A stretch of 24,063 nt of DNA from a bacterium (GTDB lineage Bacteria > B130-G9), in NCBI GenBank assembly GCA_035527515.1, contig DATLAJ010000056.1, positions 1-24,063 of the forward strand, read 5' to 3'. The notes under the pieces were generated by a model, which was given only the letters and a program-made list of their open reading frames with translations, was not told the DNA's origin and ran no database searches. Positions 7,015 to 13,499 of the stretch are shown here, piece by piece. Both the position numbers and the translations under genes were made by a program. Position 1 is the first letter of the stretch. Every line of letters begins with the position of its first letter.

Positions 7015-7467
7015 TTACCTGACGAATCTCATTGAAAAGGGATAGCGGTATTTTTCTCCTCTGTGTGCCTTTATGGTCGCGGTGATCACGCAGACAATGC
7101 CGAACACGCCGACGAGGAGCATAAGGATTTTGCTTATTATAACTATCTTCAGTATAGCCAGGAACCCGGCCAGAATGAGATAAATGGTCAGAGATATCTG
7201 AAAGTTGAGCGATTCCTTGCCCTGATCGTCCACGAAATCTGACTCATCCTTCTTCACCATCCAAAGCACCAGCGGCACAATGATATTGCCGGCTGGGATG
7301 ATGAGCGCTGGCAGCGTCCCGATGTGGCACAACATAGCCCAGCCTCTCGCCTGGTCCTCGGTCATCCGGACCGAGGCTTCCTCCTTTTGCACGGGTTTTT
7401 TTTCGGACAGGTCTTCGGCCTGTTCCGGCGAGACCTCTCCTCGAGGCTTATCGGCAGTTTCAGTCAT
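7015..7467 (-). CDS. DUF4870 family membrane protein
   Basis: About 150 residues from the ATG at 7467, preceded by GAGAGAGAAC; an ATG five codons earlier is less well placed. A charged, disordered N-terminus (about residues 1-38) is followed by the DUF4870 pattern: ARGWAMLCHIGTLPALIIPA (about 41-60), IVPLVLWMVKKDESDFVDDQ, then GKESLNFQIS and two further hydrophobic segments ending in HRGEKYRYPFSMRFVR. This predicts three to four membrane segments with the loop 'DxxxFVDDQGKESLNFQ' typical of the family. Function is unknown. It is the first gene of an operon with the lipoprotein esterase. Confidence 0.85.
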   Translation of the reverse strand: MTETADKPRGEVSPEQAEDLSEKKPVQKEEASVRMTEDQARGWAMLCHIGTLPALIIPAGNIIVPLVLWMVKKDESDFVDDQGKESLNFQISLTIYLILAGFLAILKIVIISKILMLLVGVFGIVCVITATIKAHRGEKYRYPFSMRFVR

Positions 7468-7533
7468 TTTGTTCTCTCTCATACACTATGGTCGATAGCT
7501 ACTGGCGCTGCGTCCACGAGATCACCACATAGT

Positions 7534-7562
7534 AAGCTAGGCAGATTGGCTTGCTCTGTCAA
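7534..7562 (-). promoter_or_regulatory. Possible sigma-70 promoter for the DUF4870/esterase operon
   Basis: On the minus strand TTGACA (7562-7557) is followed after 17 bp by TAGCTT (7539-7534), about 70 bp upstream of the chosen start codon. The -35 is perfect; the -10 keeps only the T, A and final T positions. Confidence 0.4.
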
Positions 7563-7626
7563 CATCCTTCCCGCCAGCATCGAGAGACCCGCCTCGCGCA
7601 TCGTCTATCCTCTCGCCACATAGGGC

Positions 7627-7685
7627 CCTTACCGATAGTGCTTGAGTAGTAGTTATTTATTGCATCTACGACACAGCCCGGCTTG
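7627..7685 (-). pseudogene. Scrambled fragment of a second cysteine desulfurase gene
   Basis: The string 'taccgatagtgcttgagtag' is identical to the 3' end of the cysteine desulfurase gene (11278-11297). It is directly followed by 'catctacgacacagc(c/t)cggctt', which matches the codons for KPSCVVDAMN near the 5' end of the same gene (about 12369-12395). The order and strand fit an intact homologue that lost its central 1.1 kb. On the minus strand it reads KPGCVVDAINNYY, then leaves the frame of the gene's end. Confidence 0.6.
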
Positions 7686-7732
7686 GCTCTCGCGCCCACG
7701 TAGGAAAGTGTCCGCCGATTACGGTTGCACCC
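7678..7732 (+). repeat. Dispersed element, copy 1 ('cggcttggctctc')
   Basis: Shares 'cggcttggctctc.(c/t)gccc(a/g)c(g/a)taggaa' plus 'gtcc' and, further on, 'cgattacg' with 14878-14955. It abuts the cysteine desulfurase fragment. It is not coding. Confidence 0.55.
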
Positions 7733-7740
7733 CTGCGACG

Positions 7741-7769
7741 TGGACAGTATGTTTATACATTGTTAATGT
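7741..7769 (+). promoter_or_regulatory. Weak sigma-70 promoter candidate before the radical SAM gene
   Basis: TGGACA (7741-7746), 17 bp, TAATGT (7764-7769), in an AT-rich patch 67 bp upstream of the GTG start. The match is partial, and no other promoter stands out. Confidence 0.3.
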
Positions 7770-7835
7770 GTCTGTTTATTGCAGTGTAGGAGCTGTTTAG
7801 TCAGGTAGCCACGATGGCGCCCGGGGTCTGAGCAC

Positions 7836-9323
7836 GTGAAAGTAACCCTTATTTCACCTTATCTTGACACGATTGCGCAGGGGCTGCGCTGCCTCTCCTC
7901 GTTCATTAAGAGCAAGGGTTACGAGTGCGAGATGATTTTCTTGCCTGATTACAGTGCCCTTCTGAGCTACGATCCCCAGTTTGGCCGCCCCTACGAGCAG
8001 AGCCTGATGGATGACGTGGTTCAGACATGCTCGGACTCGGATGTTGTCGGTATCTGCGTGATGAGCAATTTCTTCGACCGGGCAGTCCAGCTGAGCGAGA
8101 ACCTGAGAAAGCATCTCGCTGCCCCTGTGATTTGGGGCGGCATACATCCCACGGTATCACCGGAGGAATCGCTCAATCACTGTGACATAGCGTGCGTCGG
8201 TGAGGGCGAGTATCCGATGCTCAACTTGCTGCGTGCAATGGAGCAGAAGAGGGATTACCGCGACATCAAGAACCTCTGGTTCAAAACCAATGGTGTCGTG
8301 CAGAAAAACCAGCTCGAGCCGCTCATCTTCGACCTCGATTCCCTCCCCTTTCAGGACTACGACCATGAGAGTCATTACACCGCGGCAAAGGATGGCAAGG
8401 CCCTGGTCAGAATGACTTACGAGATACAGAAGGACCAGATTGTCAACGGCCTGCGCATCTGCGGCGGACTATGCGTCTATCAGACGATAACGACGCGAGG
8501 TTGCCCTCACGCGTGTGCGTATTGCTGCCATTCCGCGCTGCGAAAGCTCTTCCCAAACCAGAAGATACTTCGCCGCCGCGGCACGGAGAACGTAATTTTA
8601 GAACTCCAGCAGGTGAAGGAGCGCATGCCTTACGTTGAGCTCGTCCTCTTTGCCGACGAATCAATGCCCGCGATGCCAGAAAAGCGTCTGAAGCACTTTT
8701 GCGAAGAGTATAAGAAAACAATCGGCCTACCGTTTTTTGTCCAAGTCTCACCTCCGTTTATGACGGAAGCGAAGATAGATTATCTCGTCGATGCGGGCAT
8801 GCGCTGCGCGCAGATGGGCATTCAGACGGGTAGCGAGGAGGTCAACCGAGTCTATTACAATCGCCACATATCTAATGATGAAGTTCGCAGAGGCGCCGAG
8901 CTGCTTAACAAGCACAAGGACAGCATCTGTCCGCCCGTCTATGACATCATACTGGATAATCCATACGAGACGCGCGAGGACGTGCTCAAGACAGTCCGGC
9001 TGCTGATGGAATTGCCCAGACCTTATGTTGTCCAGTTCTTCTCGCTGACGTTCTATCCCGGGACCGAGATTTACGAAAGAGCCAAGGCGGACGGTATAAT
9101 CAAGGATGTGCGTAACACGGTCTATCGCAAGCACTATCACGCGTTCGAGAAGTCCTTCCTGAATTTCCTGGTGATGGGCGCCCACTATGGCTTCCCAAAG
9201 CCGCTCATGAAGTTCTTATCCAGCAGATTAGTCGCTCAAATCCTCGACCAAAAATACCTCCGCTGGTTCTGGCGCCTCGTCCACAAGTCTCTCAAAAGCC
9301 TGAAGCGCCTCCTCAGACGCTAG
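7836..9323 (+). CDS. B12-binding-domain radical SAM protein
   Basis: 495 residues from a GTG start at 7836 (MKVTLISPYLDT in the cell). Residues about 1-140 have the cobalamin-binding-like Rossmann pattern: ISPYLDTIAQGLRCLSSFIK, then DVVGICVMSNFFDRAVQ, APVIWGGIHPTVSPEE (about 96-111) and CDIACVGEGEYPMLNLL. The radical SAM cluster motif CPHACAYC follows (Cys223, 227, 230), then FADESM, MGIQTGSEEVN and FYPGTEIYERA, typical of the Elp3/MiaB-like barrel. The protein should bind a [4Fe-4S] cluster, S-adenosylmethionine and possibly cobalamin, as in the BchE-like methylase/cyclase group; its substrate is unknown. It ends in a basic tail (SLKSLKRLLRR). It is the only plus-strand gene between two minus-strand blocks and has a weak ribosome-binding site. 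Confidence 0.9.
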   Translation: MKVTLISPYLDTIAQGLRCLSSFIKSKGYECEMIFLPDYSALLSYDPQFGRPYEQSLMDDVVQTCSDSDVVGICVMSNFFDRAVQLSENLRKHLAAPVIWGGIHPTVSPEESLNHCDIACVGEGEYPMLNLLRAMEQKRDYRDIKNLWFKTNGVVQKNQLEPLIFDLDSLPFQDYDHESHYTAAKDGKALVRMTYEIQKDQIVNGLRICGGLCVYQTITTRGCPHACAYCCHSALRKLFPNQKILRRRGTENVILELQQVKERMPYVELVLFADESMPAMPEKRLKHFCEEYKKTIGLPFFVQVSPPFMTEAKIDYLVDAGMRCAQMGIQTGSEEVNRVYYNRHISNDEVRRGAELLNKHKDSICPPVYDIILDNPYETREDVLKTVRLLMELPRPYVVQFFSLTFYPGTEIYERAKADGIIKDVRNTVYRKHYHAFEKSFLNFLVMGAHYGFPKPLMKFLSSRLVAQILDQKYLRWFWRLVHKSLKSLKRLLRR

Positions 9324-9343
9324 TAGATTGAGGATACTACTCT

Positions 9344-9360
9344 GCGAAGCGGCGCTTCGC
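9344..9360 (+). other. Hairpin after the radical SAM gene
   Basis: GCGAAGC (9344-9350) pairs with GCTTCGC (9354-9360) across GGC, 21 bp beyond the stop codon. It may be a transcript 3' structure, but no T-run follows. Confidence 0.35.
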
Positions 9361-9416
9361 TGCGTAGCACGAGTTGCGGATTGACTGCCAACTGCCGACT
9401 GCCAACGGATTGGGGA

Positions 9417-9557
9417 TTATTTGCGGGGCCGGGCTGTCTTGATAGAGCTGACGACCATCGACAAGAGCTCGTTTGCCTCTTCCTTGAGGGCAGTGACTCG
9501 CTTCTCATCTATCAGACCAACCTCGACGACAAGCTCCATCGGTATCGCGAAGGTGTG
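9417..9557 (-). pseudogene. C-terminal remnant of a four-helix-bundle (23S rRNA IVS-type) protein
   Basis: An open frame of 46 codons bounded by stops reads FAIPMELVVEVGLIDEKRVT, then ALKEEANELLSMVVSSIKTA and RPRK. It matches the last helix pair of the small four-helix-bundle proteins often found in 23S rRNA intervening sequences and repeat-rich loci, which end in 'LGYI..EE...L..EA.EL.RML..LI..L'. The N-terminal two helices (about 75 residues) are missing. The downstream string 'gactgccaactgccgactgccaac' (9382-9405) is the kind of short tandem repeat I associate with such genes. No ribosome-binding site was seen. Confidence 0.55.
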
Positions 9558-9606
9558 TTATGTTGGCAGAAGGCGCGGATTAGCCATATTATGCGGATCA
9601 GCCTAA

Positions 9607-10398
9607 TCAATTGTCATGTGTTACTTTCAGGCCAATCTTCGCCGCGCGCTTCCCGGAGAGCAGCATGGCTCCGAAGGTAGGTCCCATGCGTGGGAGTCCA
9701 TACAACGTGCTGACGGCCATGCCTGCAACGATAAGCCCCGGATGGGCGTGGCCTGTGTGCTTCACGACAAGGTCCTCGGAACGTTCCACCCACATTGCGC
9801 CATACCCCGCGGTTTCTATCAGACGCCTCAGCTCCAGTTTCTTCACTACACAGGCATCGTGGCCGGTGACGTCGATCACAACTTTGGTCTGAAGCGACAC
9901 TGGATCGACACAGGTGATATGCCGAGGCAGGGCTTGAACAGGCGTCCAATTGATGACCACTCCGGCCACACGGTTTTCCTCGCGCAGAACGACATCCTCG
10001 AAGACGGTCATGTTGGCAAACTTCACCCCGGCGTCGCATGTGGCAGCGATAAGCTTCGAACAGGCGTGCGGACCGTCTGCCACGAAGAGGTCCGGGCCTG
10101 CCTCAACGTAGGGAACGCCGAGCTCGTCCAAGACCTCCTGCCCCGGTCGCCTGACCGTCAGCTTGTTCATTAGGTAGCCGCCGATCCAGAATCCTCCCCC
10201 CAGGTAGTTGTTTCGCTAGATGATAAGGGTCTTTGCGCCATGCTGTGCCAGCATTCAGCCGGCCATCAGGCCCGCCGGGCCGGCGCCGACTATGATGCAA
10301 TCGGTCTCCAGGTATTCCTCAAACTGGCGAGCAAACGCCGAGACGATCGCTCGGGTCACCTCTTTCTCGCCGCCAGCGCCAAATATCTTCTGCTTCAC
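9607..10398 (-). pseudogene. thi4: Thi4-like thiamine thiazole synthase, interrupted by two in-frame stop codons
   Basis: A frame of 264 codons runs from a GTG at 10398, behind ATAGGAGGAAGC, to the stop at 9607, the usual length for prokaryotic Thi4 (FAD/NAD-dependent thiazole synthase). Residues 33-43 read DCIIVGAGPAG, the FAD-binding GxGxxG. Later come [19 protein letters not shown] (about 65-83), [11 protein letters not shown] (about 145-155), CVDP (Cys163) and [12 protein letters not shown], then [19 protein letters not shown] near the end. Codon 48 is TGA (10257-10255) and codon 61 is TAG (10218-10216). The TAG falls where the family has the Glu that binds the FAD ribose (IIER). Both are one base away from plausible sense codons, and the rest of the frame is intact. 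It is the last gene of the sulfur operon, 22 bp after the PP-loop gene. It is either a recent pseudogene or an effect of recoding or sequence error. Confidence 0.8.
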
Positions 10399-10420
10399 AG
10401 TTCGCTTCCTCCTATGATGT

Positions 10421-11266
10421 TCACGTTATGCTGAATTCCGGGCAATGCGTCGTCCCACGCACCCGCTCCTTCAGTTCGTCCACATCAGCGCCCCGCCGGG
10501 CAAAGTAATCGGTGATGTATTCGTCGAGAATTGGCCGCTTGGCACGCATGAAATCCATGATGCTCTCCTCCTTCAGGGGGAGGCCAACCTTCACCACCTC
10601 GCGCACTATCGTGATGACGTCCCCGAACAGGCAGATAGGCTGCGTCCCGAAGTCCCGGTCTGCGATGCGGTGCCCCATCGAGAGACCAGCCTCGCGCAGC
10701 GTCTCACGAGCTTTTTCTCGAGTGCCGAAGTGATAGACGGGATTCGAGTATGTCAGGCCGTAGTCCTCGTGAAGCCGTTTGTATTCGGCCAGCGTAACCG
10801 GCATCTGGTCTGGCATCCAGGCGGTCGTCTCGGATGCCCCGTCAGATACGTATGGGATTCCATGTTCGAGGTTGTAGATCACTGACTGAGCGTGCATCGC
10901 CATCTTGCAGCCCACACACACTATGAACAGCGCTTTGTATTTCCTGAAGTCCGAGACGAAGCTGTCGAGAACGATCTTCTTGAAAAGGCCTTTTACGTCT
11001 GCCCTGAACTGAGTGAAAACACTCCTGCCGAGGTGCTTTTCGAGCTGCGGGATACGCACGCTCGACCGGCCCACGAACCAATGTCCGTAGCCCCGGTTGT
11101 AAGTGAGCAAATGAACCCTGTCGTATTGCTCCGCAAGCGTCAGAGCAGTTACCGTGGAGTCCAGCCCGCCCGAATACATCAGCGAGACAGCACGCTTCCT
11201 CGCACTCCGCTTCCGTTCATTCTTCTTCGCGACTTCCACTTCATCACCACAGAGACACAGAGACAC
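10421..11266 (-). CDS. PP-loop ATPase with a TtcA/TtuA-like three-cysteine pattern (paralogue 2)
   Basis: 281 residues from a GTG at 11266 with GGGAG six bases upstream, directly after the desulfurase stop; a GTG at 11239 would give 272 residues. The first codons lie in a CACAGAGA tandem repeat, so the shorter form may be original. The PP-loop SGGLDS (32-37) predicts ATP binding and adenylation, as in tRNA thiolases and N-type ATP pyrophosphatases. Further motifs are HLLTYNRGYGHWF (about 52-64), CVGCKMAMH (Cys117, Cys120), YVSDGAS (about 139-145) and GTQPIC (Cys212). The three cysteines are conserved in the paralogue at 13481-14359 and are spaced as the [4Fe-4S] ligands of TtcA/TtuA. It is not a recognisable MnmA, ThiI, QueC or LarE. 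The probable role is ATP-dependent sulfur insertion, with unknown target. Confidence 0.8.
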   Translation of the reverse strand: MSLCLCGDEVEVAKKNERKRSARKRAVSLMYSGGLDSTVTALTLAEQYDRVHLLTYNRGYGHWFVGRSSVRIPQLEKHLGRSVFTQFRADVKGLFKKIVLDSFVSDFRKYKALFIVCVGCKMAMHAQSVIYNLEHGIPYVSDGASETTAWMPDQMPVTLAEYKRLHEDYGLTYSNPVYHFGTREKARETLREAGLSMGHRIADRDFGTQPICLFGDVITIVREVVKVGLPLKEESIMDFMRAKRPILDEYITDYFARRGADVDELKERVRGTTHCPEFSIT

Positions 11267-11271
11267 AGAGA
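11248..11271 (-). repeat. Three tandem copies of CACAGAGA at a gene junction
   Basis: Three perfect 8-bp units between the desulfurase stop and the PP-loop gene. The same motif occurs in the large direct repeats (acagagacacaaagg). It supplies codons 1-6 of the PP-loop gene if the GTG at 11266 is used. Confidence 0.7.
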
Positions 11272-11276
11272 GCTCC

Positions 11277-12497
11277 CTACCGATAGTGCTTGAGTAGCTT
11301 GGTCAGAACGTCCGCAAATAGCTCGCATTCGGCGGGCGTGTTATAGACATAGACCGAGGCGCGGACCGAGTGCGGCAGGTCGCAGGCGTTATACCACGAG
11401 TGGACGCAGAGGTAGCCGGCTCGAACCATGATGTTGTTGGCCTGATCGAGTATTCGAGCGACTTCCAGCGCCTTCATACCATCGACAGAGATGTTGAGAA
11501 TCCCGCCTCGCAGCTCCGGATCATTCGGGCCGATTATGCTGAGGCCGTCGATATCCTTGAGCATGTCAGTCATGATGCGATTGAGCATTACTTCGTGCTC
11601 GTGAACTGCCTCAGGCCCGAGACTCATCAGGTATTCCGCCGCAACGCCAGCGCCGATGGCCCCAGCATAATTCTGAAGTCCCGCCTCGAATCGGTCGGGC
11701 AGGCCGGCGGGGATGTAGCTGTCATAGAAGGTATTCAGCACAGTTTCACCACCGACAATGAACGGCTCCATTTTGTTAAGCACTTCCTCCTTTGCCCAGA
11801 GCACGCCAACGCCTGTCGGGCCCATCATCTTATGCACGGAAAAGGCGAGGATATCGATGCCCAGTTCCTGAACATCAACCTTGCTATGGGCAACCGATTG
11901 CGCCCCATCGACCATCACCAGGGCGCCATGCCGGTGGGCGATTTCAGCGATCTCCTTGACCGGCACCGACACCCCCGTGAGGTTCGAGGTTTGCACCACG
12001 CTCACGAGCTTGACCTCGCCCGATATCGCCTCCTCAAAGGCGCTTCTGTCGAACGTGAGGTCATCGGCCAGATGCACTATTCTGTGTTCGACTCCTTTTC
12101 GCCGCTTGAGCACCTGCCACGGGAGAAGGTTAGAATTGTGCTCCACGTTGGTTGTAACCACAACATCGCCTTCCGAAAAGGGCAGGGAATGGGAAACGAG
12201 ATTGATGCCCTCGCTCGTGTTCTTGACGAAGATCAACTCCCTGGCCTGCGGAGCGTTGATCAGCTTGGCAAGCCGGTGTCTTGCGCGGTCATATTCCTCG
12301 GTGGTGCGCCGCCCGAAGTAGTATGTAGTTCTGCCATGACATCCGGGATACGAGTAATAGTAATCATTCATCGCATCTACGACACAGCTCGGCTTGAGCG
12401 ACATACAAGCGTTGTCCAGATAGACAATCGGTTTCCCTTTGACCTTAACATGAAGCGCCGGGAATTCCTTTCGTATTCTTTTCACATCCAAACTCAT
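11277..12497 (-). CDS. SufS-like cysteine desulfurase (class V aminotransferase fold)
   Basis: 406 residues from the ATG at 12497 (MSLDVKRIRKEFPAL); upstream codons in this frame overlap the membrane-protein gene and are rejected. Clear SufS/CsdA-group features are YLDNACMSLKP (about 26-36), VEHNSNLLPWQVL (118-130), MVDGAQSVAH (195-204), the PLP lysine in SVHKMMGPTGVGVLW (Lys223), RFEAGLQNYAGAIG (269-282) and a Cys in VRAGYLCVHSWYN (Cys364), where SufS has its persulfide cysteine. The usual 'HHCAxP' context is altered to YLCVHS. It should take sulfur from cysteine with PLP and hold it as persulfide for the PP-loop partners. It begins 5 bp after one membrane-protein gene and ends 10 bp before a PP-loop gene, so it is firmly in the operon. 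There is no sufBCD or sufU in the window. Confidence 0.88.
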   Translation of the reverse strand: MSLDVKRIRKEFPALHVKVKGKPIVYLDNACMSLKPSCVVDAMNDYYYSYPGCHGRTTYYFGRRTTEEYDRARHRLAKLINAPQARELIFVKNTSEGINLVSHSLPFSEGDVVVTTNVEHNSNLLPWQVLKRRKGVEHRIVHLADDLTFDRSAFEEAISGEVKLVSVVQTSNLTGVSVPVKEIAEIAHRHGALVMVDGAQSVAHSKVDVQELGIDILAFSVHKMMGPTGVGVLWAKEEVLNKMEPFIVGGETVLNTFYDSYIPAGLPDRFEAGLQNYAGAIGAGVAAEYLMSLGPEAVHEHEVMLNRIMTDMLKDIDGLSIIGPNDPELRGGILNISVDGMKALEVARILDQANNIMVRAGYLCVHSWYNACDLPHSVRASVYVYNTPAECELFADVLTKLLKHYR

Positions 12498-12502
12498 GTT
12501 CC

Positions 12503-13066
12503 TTATCCCGCTAGTTTGAGAAATGCTCTGGCAATGAAGCTCACCAAACCCACCATTGCGACTATCACGATCAGATTGAAGTACTTGAAAACAAGCCCCG
12601 AAAACGCTGGAGAAAACCTGAACAGCCTGCCTGAGACCATGCACTTGAGCTCTGGCCGCCAAATGTAGGAATCGTTTAGCAGCTCCCTAAATACCGCGGG
12701 CATTGAGCAGCAGAGGCCCGACCAAAGCGCCCGGCGATAGTGTCGAGCCGTTCTGGAGAACAAGCCTGCCGCGGAAAGCACGAATAGACCGACTAGCCCG
12801 TAAAACAGCAAGAACAGACAGAAAAGTAAGAGCACGGGGAGCGATGTTATGGGTTTTCTCCTCTCGTTTGTCAGCCAGATGTACGGGAGCAGAGCGAAGA
12901 ACCGCAAGACTCGCCAGTAAAGCGGAAACCAGCGGAAGCTGCGCACGAAGGTCAGGTAGGTTAGCGACGCAAGTCCGCCTCCACCAAAGAGAACTGCGAT
13001 CAAGCCGAATTTGAGCCACCCCGCCTTCAGCTCTTCCTTCGCCTTTGCGCTGCCGCAACACGCCAT
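12503..13066 (-). CDS. MACCG-type membrane protein, long form
   Basis: 187 residues starting MACCGSAKAKEELK, with GAGG about 12 nt upstream. About four membrane segments are predicted (near 17-40, 52-66, 75-100 and 158-182). The last third is strongly similar to the short paralogue just upstream: FRELLNDSYIWRPELKCMVS and GRLFRFSPAFSGLVFKYFNL. DNA identity is also visible (12570-12660 against 13190-13280). A CC pair at the N-terminus, a Cys in LKCxVSG, and CCS in the middle are conserved or notable cysteines. I know no family for it. Context (between a PP-loop gene and the desulfurase) suggests a membrane anchor, sulfur-species carrier or substrate channel, but this is inference. Confidence 0.75.
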   Translation of the reverse strand: MACCGSAKAKEELKAGWLKFGLIAVLFGGGGLASLTYLTFVRSFRWFPLYWRVLRFFALLPYIWLTNERRKPITSLPVLLLFCLFLLFYGLVGLFVLSAAGLFSRTARHYRRALWSGLCCSMPAVFRELLNDSYIWRPELKCMVSGRLFRFSPAFSGLVFKYFNLIVIVAMVGLVSFIARAFLKLAG

Positions 13067-13112
13067 CTTCTATTGCAACCTCGCTCTTTCTAACATGGCC
13101 GAGCCGCGCCGG

Positions 13113-13499
13113 TTACCCCCAGCCATTGATTACCCCAACAATCGCGCCTATCAAAAGGGCGACAAATCCGAACAAAACTCCCAGGACGATCAGATTGAAA
13201 TACTTGAAAACGATGCCGGAGAAAGCAGGTGAAAACCTGAATAGCTTGCCAGAGACGACGCACTTCAGGTCCGGGCGCCAGAAATAAGAGTCGTTGAGCA
13301 GCTCGTGAAACATTCGTGGGACAGAGACCGAGAGCACTGTCCATAGGGTCTCGGCCCAGAATCGAAACCGTCTTGAGAACAGGCCGAGCGACCCAAGCAG
13401 CAACAGGGCTATGCCGCCGAATACCACTGAAAGGGTTACAAACAAGAGCAACCCGAGCATAGAGCTCATACCTCTGCCGCTCAGTCCACAGCACGCCAT
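13113..13499 (-). CDS. MACCG-type membrane protein, short form
   Basis: 128 residues from the ATG at 13499 (MACCGLSGRGMSSMLG), AGGAGG lying 12 nt upstream. A TTG three codons earlier is too close to that site, and the MACCG start is shared with the paralogue. It overlaps the end of the PP-loop gene by 19 bp, which implies translational coupling. Two membrane segments are predicted (about 14-42 and 98-126), enclosing a conserved polar core: FHELLNDSYFWRPDLKCVVS then GKLFRFSPAFSGIVFKYFNL. It lacks the middle two membrane segments of the long form. No known family is recognised. The duplicated pair presumably acts with the two PP-loop proteins, one each. Confidence 0.75.
   Translation of the reverse strand: MACCGLSGRGMSSMLGLLLFVTLSVVFGGIALLLLGSLGLFSRRFRFWAETLWTVLSVSVPRMFHELLNDSYFWRPDLKCVVSGKLFRFSPAFSGIVFKYFNLIVLGVLFGFVALLIGAIVGVINGWG

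Noticed and set aside
9607-10170. Separate 187-residue protein starting at MNKLTVR
   Set aside because: It is the C-terminal part of the Thi4 frame. Upstream codons with GxGxxG are in the same frame, and no ribosome-binding site lies before this ATG.
10216-10257. TGA as selenocysteine or stop read-through in the Thi4 gene
   Set aside because: The TGA sits at a position not known for Cys or selenocysteine, a second stop (TAG) follows, and no SECIS-like element was evident. A pseudogene or sequence error is simpler.
12498-12662. N-terminal extension of the desulfurase by 55 residues
   Set aside because: These codons overlap the 3' end of the long MACCG gene in another frame. The family start is MSLDVKRIRKEFPAL.
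11370-12668. 432-codon plus-strand open frame opposite the desulfurase
   Set aside because: The minus strand encodes an unmistakable PLP enzyme. The plus-strand frame is its shadow.
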